The notes beneath the pieces were generated by a model that was given only the letters and a program-made list of their open reading frames with translations, made no database searches and was not told the origin of the DNA. DNA of 64,000 nt from Bauldia litoralis (GTDB taxonomy: Bacteria; Pseudomonadota; Alphaproteobacteria; Rhizobiales; Kaistiaceae): positions 248,001 to 312,000 of the forward strand of contig NZ_FMXQ01000006.1 of the NCBI RefSeq assembly GCF_900104485.1, given 5' to 3'. The position numbers and the translations under genes were made by a program. Shown here in pieces: positions 17,457-26,900 of the stretch (positions are counted from its first letter, which is position 1; each line of letters begins with the position of its first letter).

Positions 17457-18644
17457 ATGACCGTCGATCCGGCCTTTCCCGCCGCGCCGTCGCATTTTGC
17501 CCTGCGGATGTCGGCCTTCTTCGGCGGCTTCTTCCTGATCAGCGGCGTCTCCCTGCCGTGGTTCCCCGTCTGGCTCCAGGGGCGGGGGCTGACCGACGTC
17601 GAAATCGCCAGCGTCCTCGCCATTCCAATGGCCTTTCGCGTGCTGATGGCGCCGGTCGGTGGCTTCATCGCCGACCGGACGCCCAGCCGCCGCTTCGCCA
17701 TCCGGCTGTTCCTTGTCCCGGCCGGACTCGTCTTCCTGACCGCCTGGACGGCATCCACCTATTGGCCGCTGCTGTTGCTCACCGGCGCGGCCTTCACGCT
17801 CATGCAGATGGCGATGCCGGCCGGGGAAGCCCTGGCGCTCACCGGCGCTCGCCGCTTCGGCGTCGACTACGGGCGGATGCGGCTCTGGGGATCGGTGGCT
17901 TTCGCCGCCGCCAATGTCGGTAGCGGCGCGATGCTCGGCCTGCTGCCGATCGAGGCGATCTTCTGGTTCATCTTCGCCGCTTTCGTCATTGCCGCGATGG
18001 CCGGCTTCGTCCTGCCCAGGACTCCGAAGGCCGTGCGCGCGATCGACGATGCGTCACGCCCCGAGGAAAGACCGGCATGGAAGGTCCTCGGGCATCCGAA
18101 TGTCATGGCAGTCGTGCTTGCCAGCGGGCTGATCCTTGGAAGCCACGCCGCCTTCTACAGTTTCGGCAGCATCTACTGGCAGTCGCTCGGCTTCAGCCCG
18201 GTCGAGATCGGTGGATTCTGGGCCGTCAGCATCGCCTGCGAGGTTCTGCTTTTCGCGTGGTCCGGGGCGCTGATCAGGCGGATCGGTCCCTATGCGATGC
18301 TCACCATCGGCGCCCTCGCTGCGATCCTGCGCTGGACGCTGCTTCCCTTGGACCTCGGCGGCGCCGGCTTCCTGGCGCTGCAAAGTCTCCACGCCCTGTC
18401 TTTTGCCGCGGTCTTCGTCGGCACCCAGTTCATCATCGTCCGGGCCGTGCCGGAGGAAATGGCAGGGTCGGCGCAGAGCATCATCGTGCTGGTCGGCGGG
18501 TTGATCATGGCCGGCATGGTCGCGTTGTCCGGGCCGCTTTATGCGGCGTTCGGCCCGGACTCCTTCCGCATCATGATCGTGCTGCCGGTGGTGGCGCTCG
18601 GCGTGCTGGGGCTTCAGCGCGGGGTCTACCGCGAGCGCGCCTGA
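17457..18644 (+). CDS. MFS transporter (HcaT/LacY-like MFS_1_like group)
   Basis: 395 residues with about twelve hydrophobic helices. The N-half has WFPVWLQGRGLTDVEIA and ADRTPSRR (the MFS loop 2-3 type). A second half begins after a short acidic central loop near residue 205. The pattern GFSPVEIGGFWAVSIACEVLLF resembles the phenylpropionate permease HcaT and nucleoside-proton symporter branch. The start is taken at ATG 17457 (MTVDPAFPA); an in-frame upstream GTG lies outside the conserved region. It is convergent with dgcA, with 3 bp between stops. The substrate is unknown. Confidence 0.85.
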   Translation: MTVDPAFPAAPSHFALRMSAFFGGFFLISGVSLPWFPVWLQGRGLTDVEIASVLAIPMAFRVLMAPVGGFIADRTPSRRFAIRLFLVPAGLVFLTAWTASTYWPLLLLTGAAFTLMQMAMPAGEALALTGARRFGVDYGRMRLWGSVAFAAANVGSGAMLGLLPIEAIFWFIFAAFVIAAMAGFVLPRTPKAVRAIDDASRPEERPAWKVLGHPNVMAVVLASGLILGSHAAFYSFGSIYWQSLGFSPVEIGGFWAVSIACEVLLFAWSGALIRRIGPYAMLTIGALAAILRWTLLPLDLGGAGFLALQSLHALSFAAVFVGTQFIIVRAVPEEMAGSAQSIIVLVGGLIMAGMVALSGPLYAAFGPDSFRIMIVLPVVALGVLGLQRGVYRERA

Positions 18645-18647
18645 GAC

Positions 18648-19631
18648 CTAGCCCCAGAGCTCCGGCTCGGGCGGTGAAACCTGGCTGCCGCGATAGACCA
18701 GCCCGGGTTGCCGGTCGCCGGCAAGCAGCAACGGACCGTCGAGATCGACGAAATCCGCCGTCTGGGCGAGCAGCATCGCCGGCGCCATGGCCAGCGACGT
18801 GGACACCATGCAGCCGACCATCACCGAGAAACCGAGGTCCCGTGCGGCCTGGGCGGTCGCCAGCGCCTCGGTCAGCCCACCGGTCTTGTCGAGCTTGACG
18901 TTGACCGCGTCGTATCGGTTGCGAAGCCCCTTGAGATCGGCGGCGACATGCAGGCTTTCGTCGGCGCAGACCGGGACGGGCCGCTCGACGGTGGCCAGCA
19001 GGTCGTCGGCACCGGCCGGCAGCGGTTGCTCGATCAGCACCACTCCGGCGGCGGCGCAGGCCCGCATGTTGGCGGCGAGGGTATCGGCCGACCAGCCTTC
19101 GTTGGCGTCGACGATCAGCCGGGCGCCCGGCGCGGCCTCGCGGACGGCCGCCAGCCGTTCCGCATCGCCGTCGGCGCCGAGCTTGATCTTCAGCAGCGGG
19201 CGGTCGCGGGCCTTGTCGGCTGCCTCGGCCATGCTTTCCGGCGAGCCGAGGCTGAGCGTGAAGGCGGTCTCGACGGCGCGTGGCGCGGCAAGCCCGGCGG
19301 TGACCCATGCCGGCTGGCCCGAAAGCTTGGCCTCGAGATCCCACAGGGCGCAGTCGATGGCATTCCGCGCGGCGCCGGCCGGCATCAAGGCCTGCAGCCG
19401 GGTGCGGTCGACTCCGTTGGCCACGTCGCCAGCCATCGCCTGAATCGCGCCGGCCACGTCCTCGGTGGTTTCCCCATAGCGGGGGTAGGGGACCGATTCG
19501 CCGCGGCCAACCGCCGCTCCGTCGCGAATCACCGCGACGACGACGATTGCCTCGGTGCGCGCGCCCCTGGAAATGGCAAACCGCCCGGCAATCGGCCAGT
19601 TCTCTACGAAAACCTCAAGGGATCTTTGCAT
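18648..19631 (-). CDS. dgcA: Dipeptide epimerase / N-acetyl-D-Glu racemase, enolase superfamily
   Basis: 327-residue member of the muconate-lactonizing subgroup of the enolase superfamily. Catalytic features are the KIKLG motif (K-x-K general base), metal ligands in VDANEGWS, IEQPLP and CADESLH, and the opposite-face lysine in VKLDKTGGL. Short length and this pattern match L-Ala-D/L-Glu epimerases and the alphaproteobacterial N-acetyl-D-Glu racemase DgcA, which takes part in D-glutamate catabolism. The usual partner dgcN (DUF1611) is not adjacent, so the substrate assignment is tentative. It is divergent from the mla operon. Confidence 0.82.
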   Translation of the reverse strand: MQRSLEVFVENWPIAGRFAISRGARTEAIVVVAVIRDGAAVGRGESVPYPRYGETTEDVAGAIQAMAGDVANGVDRTRLQALMPAGAARNAIDCALWDLEAKLSGQPAWVTAGLAAPRAVETAFTLSLGSPESMAEAADKARDRPLLKIKLGADGDAERLAAVREAAPGARLIVDANEGWSADTLAANMRACAAAGVVLIEQPLPAGADDLLATVERPVPVCADESLHVAADLKGLRNRYDAVNVKLDKTGGLTEALATAQAARDLGFSVMVGCMVSTSLAMAPAMLLAQTADFVDLDGPLLLAGDRQPGLVYRGSQVSPPEPELWG

Positions 19632-19749
19632 TTGTGGGCGATCGTCGGCTTGCCGCGCCTTGGCTTCACAGGCACACTCCGCCCCGGACAGTAGGGGCCG
19701 GGCGCGGAAGCCTCAAGCAGGTCGCGCCGGGTATCGAAAACGCGGCTTC

Positions 19750-20895
19750 ATGGCGGAATTTCAAACGGTTACCCAGGCGACCCTCGATCGCGGCGCGGTC
19801 GGCAACGTGACGCGGGTCTCGGCCGGCGGAATGTGGCTGATCAGCACGGTTTCGCGGATCGAGCCACGCATTCCCCAGGTGATCGGCGACACGGGGGGCC
19901 GGGTCATCCTCGACCTGTCCGGCATCGAACGGATCGACACGGCCGGCGCGTGGCTGATCACCCGCATCCAGGGTGACCTGGAGGCGGTAGCCGATTCGGT
20001 CGAGCTCGAGGGCGTGTCGGACCCCGCCCGCCGGCTGCTGGCGGCCGTCGAGCGGGCCAAGGACATCACCGTCGAGACGCCGAAACGGCGCTCGATGTTT
20101 ATTCTCCTCCTCGAGCAGACCGGCCGATCGACGGTCAATGCCGGTCATGACCTGACGCAGGGAATGGCGATCCTCGGCGGGGTGATCGGCGGGCTGCTCC
20201 GCGGTTTCGCGCGACCGTCGCGGTTCCGCTTCACCTCCATCGTCTATCATCTCGATCGCGCCGGCCTGCAGGCGGTACCGATCGTCGCGCTGATTTCCTT
20301 CCTGATCGGCGGGATCATCGCCCAGCAGGGCGTCTTCCAGCTCCGCTTCTTCGGCGCCGAGGACTTCGTCGTCGACCTTGTCGGCATTCTTGTCCTGCGG
20401 GAACTCGGCGTGCTGCTCACCGCGATCCTGCTTGCCGGCCGCTCCGGCAGCGCCTTCACGGCCGAAATCGGCTCGATGAAGATGCGCGAGGAACTCGACG
20501 CTCTCAAGGTCATCGGCCTCGACCCGGTCGAGGTGCTGATCATGCCGCGTCTGGTCGCGCTGATCATCGCGCTGCCGCTGCTCACCTTCGTTTCCGACAT
20601 CTGCGGCCTGATCGGCGGCGCCTTCGTCACCTTCATCTACGGCGACATGGCGTTCGAGCGGTTCGTCCTGTTGCTGCGCGACGCGATCGACATGAGCACC
20701 CTGATGGTCGGCATCATCAAGGCGCCGTTCATGGGGCTGATCGTCGGGCTGATCGCGGCCAACGAAGGCCTGAATGTCGAGGGCAGCGCCGAGTCGCTGG
20801 GCCGCCGCACCACCTCCTCGGTGGTCAAGGCGATCTTCATGGTCATCGTCGCGGACGGCATTTTCGCCATCTTTTTCGCGGCAATCGACTATTGA
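19750..20895 (+). CDS. mlaE: MlaE family lipid ABC transporter permease with N-terminal STAS domain
   Basis: 381 residues. An N-terminal STAS domain (about residues 25-105, with VILDLSGIERIDTAGAWL) is fused to an MlaE permease (about 120-381, with GGIIAQQGVFQLRFFG and LAGRSGSAFTAEIGSMKM). In the Mla system the permease, ATPase, MCE protein and STAS protein move phospholipids between inner and outer membrane; here the STAS part is fused to the permease. The start is ATG 19750 (MAEFQTVTQ); longer frames run into the dgcA promoter. First gene of a four-gene operon. Confidence 0.92.
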   Translation: MAEFQTVTQATLDRGAVGNVTRVSAGGMWLISTVSRIEPRIPQVIGDTGGRVILDLSGIERIDTAGAWLITRIQGDLEAVADSVELEGVSDPARRLLAAVERAKDITVETPKRRSMFILLLEQTGRSTVNAGHDLTQGMAILGGVIGGLLRGFARPSRFRFTSIVYHLDRAGLQAVPIVALISFLIGGIIAQQGVFQLRFFGAEDFVVDLVGILVLRELGVLLTAILLAGRSGSAFTAEIGSMKMREELDALKVIGLDPVEVLIMPRLVALIIALPLLTFVSDICGLIGGAFVTFIYGDMAFERFVLLLRDAIDMSTLMVGIIKAPFMGLIVGLIAANEGLNVEGSAESLGRRTTSSVVKAIFMVIVADGIFAIFFAAIDY

Positions 20896-20897
20896 GC

Positions 20898-21701
20898 ATG
20901 AATACGAACGGCACCAATGGCGGAACGAACGGAGCGGGCGCCCGTGGCGACGTGGTCATCCGCGTCCGCGGCCTGACCGCCGGTTTCGAGGACACGACGG
21001 TCCTGGAGAATCTCGACCTCGACAGCTATCGCGGCGAGGTTCTCGGCGTCGTGGGTGCCTCCGGCACCGGCAAGACCGTGCTCCTGCGCACGATCCTCGG
21101 GCTGATCCCCAAGCGGGCCGGCACCATCGAGATTCTCGGCGTCGACCTCGAAACGGCCGATGCGGATGCCCGCGAGGCGATCGACCAGCGGCTCGGCGTG
21201 CTTTTCCAGCAGGGTGCGCTGTTTTCGTCGCTGAACGTGCTCCAGAACGTCCAGGTGCCGATGCGCGAGCATCTCAAGCTGTCGGCGCGGATGATGGACG
21301 AACTCGCCCGCCTCAAGATCGAGATGGTCGGCCTGCCGCCGGACGCGGCGACAAAGTTCCCGTCGGAACTCTCCGGCGGCATGACCAAGCGCGCCGGGCT
21401 GGCCCGGGCGCTGGCGCTCGACCCGGACATCGTCTTCCTCGACGAGCCGACCTCGGGCCTCGACCCGATCGGCGCCGCCGACTTCGACGAACTGATCGGC
21501 ACCCTCAGCGAGAGTTTGGGGCTGACGGTCTTTATGGTAACGCACGACCTCGATAGCCTGCATACGGCCTGCAACCGAATCGCCGTGCTGGCGGACAAGC
21601 GCGTCCTTATCGAAGGCGCATTCTCGGATATGCTGGAATTCGACCATCCGTGGGTGCGCAGCTACTTCCGCGGCACCAGGGCGCGCGGGATAACGGCCTA
21701 G
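20898..21701 (+). CDS. mlaF: MlaF-type lipid ABC transporter ATPase
   Basis: 267-residue ABC ATPase. Walker A is GASGTGKT, the Q-loop lies in LFQQGALFSSLNV, the signature is LSGGMTKRAGLARAL, Walker B is IVFLDEPTSGLDP and the switch histidine is in VTHDLDSL. The SGGMTKR form of the signature is typical of MlaF/TGD3. The permease stop (TGA 20893-20895) sits 2 nt before the ATG at 20898; a TTG at 20892 overlapping that stop is an alternative start. It energises the MlaE permease. Confidence 0.92.
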   Translation: MNTNGTNGGTNGAGARGDVVIRVRGLTAGFEDTTVLENLDLDSYRGEVLGVVGASGTGKTVLLRTILGLIPKRAGTIEILGVDLETADADAREAIDQRLGVLFQQGALFSSLNVLQNVQVPMREHLKLSARMMDELARLKIEMVGLPPDAATKFPSELSGGMTKRAGLARALALDPDIVFLDEPTSGLDPIGAADFDELIGTLSESLGLTVFMVTHDLDSLHTACNRIAVLADKRVLIEGAFSDMLEFDHPWVRSYFRGTRARGITA

Positions 21702-21712
21702 AGCGAGACCGG

Positions 21713-23131
21713 ATGGAGACACGGGCAAGATACGCGGTCATCGGCGCTTTCACCCTTCTGGTGATCGTGATGGCGTTCGGCTTCGTCTACTGGCTTAAAC
21801 GCCTGGACGAGACCGGCATCCGCACGACCGTGTATTTCGAGTTCCAGGGGACGGTCGGTGGCCTGGCGCCGGGCAGCGCGGTCTATTTCGCCGGCATCAA
21901 GGTCGGCAACGTCGCGACCCTCGCCTTCAACGAGCAGGATCCGAACGTGGTCATGGTCACCGCGGACGTACGTGAGGACACGCCGATCAAGGTCGATTCG
22001 CGGGCCGAGGTCGGCTCCAACCTCCTGACCGGCGTCGCCTATATCGAGATGTCGGGCGGCAGCCCCGGCGCCGAAAGCCTGTTCGCGGCGACGCCGCCCA
22101 AGATTATCGGCAGCCGGTCGGCGATCAGCGACGTCATCGGCTCGGCCAGCGCGACGATCGTCAAGATCGAGGGGATCGTCAGCCGCATCGACGAATTTCT
22201 CCAGAAGAACGAGGAAGCGGTTACCCAGACGGCCGCGAATGTCGAGAAGTTCACCGGCGCGCTGGCCAGCAACACCGACGGCGTCCAGGGCTTCCTCGCC
22301 AACGTATCCAAGATGTCGGATACCGTTTCCCAGCTTTCCAACCGCCTGGTCTCGGTCGTCGACAAGGCCGACAGGATCATTGGCGCCGTCGATCCGGATC
22401 GCGTCGCGTCGGTGGTCCAGAATGCCGACAGGCTGGTCGCCGGCATTGCGGATTCCACGACCGATATCAAGGACATCACCGGTTCGGCGAAGGAGATCGT
22501 CAAGGATGTCGGCGCGTTCTCCAAGGGGCTGAACACGACGCTCGCAGACGTCCAGAACGTCGTCGACGGGATCAATCGCGACAAGGTCGCGGCCGCCGTG
22601 GACAATATCAGCGCCTTCACCGATACCCTCAAGACGGCCGGACCGGACGTCGATGGCCTGATCGCCGATGCCAAGTCGGCGGTGGCGAGCGCCAAGGAGG
22701 TCGCGGCGAATGCCAGCACCTTCACGACCAACCTGAACGCCCGCAACGACGACTTGAACGAGATCATCGCCAACGCCAAGGACCTGTCCGAGCGGCTCAA
22801 GGGGACATCCGAGAAGCTCGATACGGTGCTCGTCAAGGCGAACGACTTCCTCGGCGGCTCGGGCGACGAGGGCAAGAACTTCTTTGCCGAGGCGACCGCG
22901 GCGGCCAAGTCGATCAGCCAGATCGCCGCCAAGTTCGATGCGCAGGCGGGGACGATCTTTGGCGGCGTCGCGGAATTCTCCGATCGCGGCCTGAAGGATA
23001 TCTCTTCGCTCATCAAGGAATTGCGCGCTTCGGTCACCCGGATCGACCGGGCCGTTTCGGATTTCTCGAGCAATCCGGGCGGCGCGGTCTTCGGTGGCAA
23101 TTCTGGTGTGCGCGAGTACAATCGTCGGTGA
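21713..23131 (+). CDS. mlaD: MlaD/MCE family substrate-binding protein
   Basis: 472 residues. A single N-terminal membrane helix (about residues 8-28) precedes one MCE domain (about 38-120: TTVYFEFQGTVGGLAPGSAV through a YIEMSGG strand). A long helical, coiled-coil-like tail of some 340 residues follows, rich in Asp, Ala and Ser, and would reach across the periplasm. This is longer than the single-domain E. coli MlaD. The start is ATG 21713 (METRARYAVIG), 11 nt after the ATPase stop. It forms the periplasmic lipid-binding part of the complex. Confidence 0.9.
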   Translation: METRARYAVIGAFTLLVIVMAFGFVYWLKRLDETGIRTTVYFEFQGTVGGLAPGSAVYFAGIKVGNVATLAFNEQDPNVVMVTADVREDTPIKVDSRAEVGSNLLTGVAYIEMSGGSPGAESLFAATPPKIIGSRSAISDVIGSASATIVKIEGIVSRIDEFLQKNEEAVTQTAANVEKFTGALASNTDGVQGFLANVSKMSDTVSQLSNRLVSVVDKADRIIGAVDPDRVASVVQNADRLVAGIADSTTDIKDITGSAKEIVKDVGAFSKGLNTTLADVQNVVDGINRDKVAAAVDNISAFTDTLKTAGPDVDGLIADAKSAVASAKEVAANASTFTTNLNARNDDLNEIIANAKDLSERLKGTSEKLDTVLVKANDFLGGSGDEGKNFFAEATAAAKSISQIAAKFDAQAGTIFGGVAEFSDRGLKDISSLIKELRASVTRIDRAVSDFSSNPGGAVFGGNSGVREYNRR

Positions 23132-23168
23132 GGGGCGGGCGTGACACGGTGCGTTTGAGGGGGCCTGG

Positions 23169-23780
23169 TTGATACGACAGGAACGGTCCAAGAGGTGGTC
23201 GCAGCGACTGCCGCCTTTGGCGTTGGTGCTGCTGATGACTGGCTGCAGCCTGTTTCGCGGGCCGCCGCCGGAGACGTTCGAGCTCGTCGGGCCGAGTTCG
23301 GTGCCGACGACGTCGGGGACGGCTGCCCAGATCCTGATTCCAGAGCCGAGCGCGCTGAAGACCCTCGACAGCGAGCGGATCGTCGTCGCGACGGGGCCCC
23401 GGCTTTCCTATTATCCCGATGCCCAGTGGCCGGACCGGATGCCGAAGGTCTACCAGGCCAAGGCCATCGAGGCGTTCGAGAAGTCGAAGAAGGCGAAAGC
23501 CGTGGGACGGCCCGGCGAGGGCCTCAGCATCGACTATCAGCTGCTCACCAACATCCGCTCCTTTGAATACCGCACGGATGGCGCCGGGGGCGGCTTTGCC
23601 CATATCGAAGTGACGGCGAAGATCATGGACGACCGCAATGGCCGGATCGTCGCGGTGCGGACGCTGACCGGCGACGCCGCGGTTCACGAAGATTCTGCCG
23701 AAGGGGTGGTGGCCGGCGTCGATGCCGCCCTGTCCCAGGTGCTCATCGAACTGGTCCGCTGGACGCTCGGCGTTATCTGA
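23169..23780 (+). CDS. ABC-type transport auxiliary lipoprotein (PqiC/DUF330-like)
   Basis: 203-residue lipoprotein. A basic N-terminus (RQERSKRW) and hydrophobic stretch end in a lipobox LLMTGC with Ser at +2, so the mature protein is acylated and probably outer-membrane anchored. The ABC_trans_aux domain follows. It is the last gene of the MCE operon and would be the outer-membrane partner for lipid delivery, as PqiC is for PqiB. The start is TTG 23169, with GAGGGGG 5 nt upstream; no ATG fits ahead of the lipobox. Confidence 0.85.
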   Translation: MIRQERSKRWSQRLPPLALVLLMTGCSLFRGPPPETFELVGPSSVPTTSGTAAQILIPEPSALKTLDSERIVVATGPRLSYYPDAQWPDRMPKVYQAKAIEAFEKSKKAKAVGRPGEGLSIDYQLLTNIRSFEYRTDGAGGGFAHIEVTAKIMDDRNGRIVAVRTLTGDAAVHEDSAEGVVAGVDAALSQVLIELVRWTLGVI

Positions 23781-23841
23781 CCGCTTGCGGGTCATAGACG
23801 GCCCGGCGCGAAGCGGGCTGCCATTCACCAGAGACGCAAGG

Positions 23842-23885
23842 AAAAAGGGCGCCCCGCTGCCGCGGGAGGCCCTTTCCTGTTTGTG
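23842..23885. terminator. Bidirectional Rho-independent terminator
   Basis: AAAGGGC (23844-23850) pairs with GCCCTTT (23869-23875), with an inner CCCGC/GCGGG stem. A run of A on the left and a T-rich stretch on the right let it stop transcription from both sides. It lies between the convergent lipoprotein gene and the giant repeat-protein gene. Confidence 0.75.
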
Positions 23886-23907
23886 GCGGTGGCTCGGCTG
23901 ACGAGCG

Positions 23908-26900
23908 TCAGTCGAAGCGGCCGCTGGCATGGGCAAGCATCGTGTAGACCTTGCCGGTATCCGAGATCAGGTAGCTCTTGTTCGCGTTCTTGTCGTTCTT
24001 GTTCTTGCGGGCGACCTCCGCCAGCAGCTTCTCGAAGTCCGAGACATAGCGGTCGACCGCCGTGCGGAACTTCTCGTCGCGCTGATACTTCTTGCGGATC
24101 TCGTCGAAGGTCTGCTGGCCCTGCAAGGTGTAGAGCCGGCGGGTGAACAGGTTCTGCTCGCCGCGACCGTGGCGCGCCCACAATTCGACGGACGCGTCGT
24201 GGTCGATTGCCCGGGCAATATCGACCGACAGGGCATTGAGCGGCTGGTCGGCCTCGACATTGGTCCCGTTGCCATTGACTCCCGGCGCGGCGGGCGTCGG
24301 TGCCGGATCGGGGCTGCCGCCTTCCTCGTCGCGTGAGGCGCGGCGGAGGAGGTCGGACACCCAGCCGCCTTCGGCCCGGGCCTCATCCTGTGCCGGTTCC
24401 GGGGCTGCTCCCGTCGGAGGAGCGGGCGGCGTTGCTGGCTGGCGAATCGGGGCCGGGCGCGGCTGCTGCGCCTGGGGTGCGGGTTGCACCGGCGGCGTCG
24501 CGGGGCGGGATACCTCCGCATGGCCATTGCCGTTCCCGTTGCCGACATGACGCGCCTGCGGGGCGGGGGGAGCGGCCGGAGGCGGGGCGGAACGCGCCGG
24601 GGCGCCACCCGCCGAGGCCGCGACGGCCGCCGCGGGCATCTCGATCTGATGGATCGGCGTAGCGCGCGCCTCGCCCAGCGACGGGCTGTAGACATCGAGC
24701 GTCTTGCCGTGGCGGGCGATGATGTCGGAGAGCTCCGACAGCGCCTTGATCTGGTCGCCAACCACCCGACGCATCGCCTCGGCGCTTTCGCGGGTTTCCT
24801 CCGGCATCTCGAGGACGCCGCGCTTCAGTTCCGCGCGGGTCTGGTCGAGATCGCGCTGGACCTCCTGCATGGCGCCGCGCATCTCCTTGGTCGCCTCCCC
24901 GAAGTTCTTGGCGGCCAACGTCACCGATCCGCTGATCTCCTCGATCAGGGCGGCATTGGCCATACGGATCGCCTCGGTCGCCTTGAGGCCCTCGGCGCTC
25001 GCCGTGCGGGACATGTTCTCGAAGTTGTCGATCACGCCCTTGGTCGCGCTCGAGGTGTTCTCGGTCAGCATGCGGCTGACCGCGGTTGCCCGTTCCTCGG
25101 CGGTTTTCAGCGTCTCGGCGATGATGCGGGTGAAGGACCGCATGATGCCGTCGAGTTCCTCGCTGCGGGCGCGCAGGCCCGAGGCGAGATTCTCGAGCGC
25201 CGGGCGCCGTTCCTCGACCGTGGTCTCGATCTGGCGATTGACCTCGGTGAGATGACGGGTGGCCTCGGTCAGCGACTGGCTCTGGACCTCGAAGCGCTTC
25301 ACGACCGAAGCGACACCCTCGAGGATATTGTGCGAGACGCCGCCCAATTTCTCGACCTGGCTGCCAAGTTCGCCGGTCGAAAGCTGGGTGGTCTCGACGG
25401 CATGCTCGATCGACTTGGCGAATTCGGCCGACCGGGTGGCAAGCGTCGTCTCGATCTTGGCGAGGTTCTGCTCGGTGCCCGACAGGAGGCCGGTGAGGGT
25501 CTCGTTCGACCGGGAGAGGCTGTCGACGATGTCGGAGACGTCGCTGCGCAGCTTCTCGTTTGTGTCGGTGAACGTCTTGGCGACCCGCTCTCCGCTCTCG
25601 ATGAGGGTGCGCGCCGCCTGATCGCTGCGGCTGACCACCATCTCGACGATGTCGTTGCCACGCTCGTCGAGGGTGCGCAGCAGCACATTGCCGCGACCGT
25701 CCAGCAGGGCGGCGAGTTCACCGCTGCGCGCGCCGAGCACGTCGTTGAATTCGCGGGTGCGAACCTCGATCGCCTCGGTGACGTTGGTCGCCCGTTCGCC
25801 GAGCGTCGCCTCGATCTCGTTGACCGCGCGTCCGACGACCGTGGATGCCTCGGAGGCCGAAGCCCGCAGCGCCTGGGCTGCATCGCCGGATTCCGCGATG
25901 AGCTGCTGGGTGACTTCGCTGATCGTCCGCCGCACTTCCTCCGCCACCTGATCGGACTTGGAGGCGAGGGCGGCCGAGATGGCATCGGCCCGTTCGGACA
26001 TGACCTCGGCGAGTTCATTGGTGCGGGCAGCGAGCTGGCCGGTGACTTCGATCAGCCGGCCGTCGATGAGCGCCGCGAACTCCGTCTGGCCGCCGGTGAA
26101 GGTCTCGGCGATTTCCCGGGTCCGCTCGATCAGGGTCTGGTTGATCTGGCGGGACCGGTGATCGAGAGCCTCCGAGATGCGGTGCGAGCTGCTCTCCAGC
26201 GATTCCGACACGGTATCGATCTTGCCGCGAAGCGTATCGCCGAAATCGGCGAGGCGGGATGCCAGCGCCGTCTCCATCGACTGGGCCTGGGCGCCAATCG
26301 ATGTGATCAGGGCAGGACCCTGTTCGCCGATCAGCGTGTTGATCCGCTCGAAGCGCTGATCAAGGCCATCGCCGAGTTCGCGGCTGTGGACCGTGATGAC
26401 CTCATCGAACCGGTTTCCGGATTCGATGATCTTGTCGAAGATCGTCGTGCCGCGTGACTCGATCGCGTCGGCAACTTCATTGCCGGAGTTGATGATCTTG
26501 TCGAAGACCGTATTGCCGCGGCCCTCGATGGCATTGGCGACCTCGGTGCCCGAATTGATGATCTTCTCGTAGATCGAATTGCCGCGACCCTCGATGAGAT
26601 CGGCGAGCTCGGTACCGGAGCTGGCGATCTTTTCGAAGATCGTGTTGCCACGGCCCTCGATGGCGTCGGCGACTTCGGTACCCGAGTTGATGATCTTCTC
26701 GTGGATGGAGACGCCGCGCGATTCGATGGCGTTGGCGACGTCGCGTCCGGAGGACAGGATCTTCTGGTGGATGGAGACGCCACGCGACTCGATGGCGTCG
26801 CCGACATGCTGCGTCGCCTCGACGATCGAGTCGTAGATCGCGGTGCCGCGACCTTCGATGGTCTCGGCGATCTCGCGGCTGGAGGAGAGGATCCGTTCGT

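Noticed and set aside
24484-26457. 657-codon plus-strand frame opposite the giant repeat gene
   Set aside because: The repetitive appearance is the mirror image of the 33-bp coding repeats on the other strand, which have the conserved membrane and C-terminal domains.
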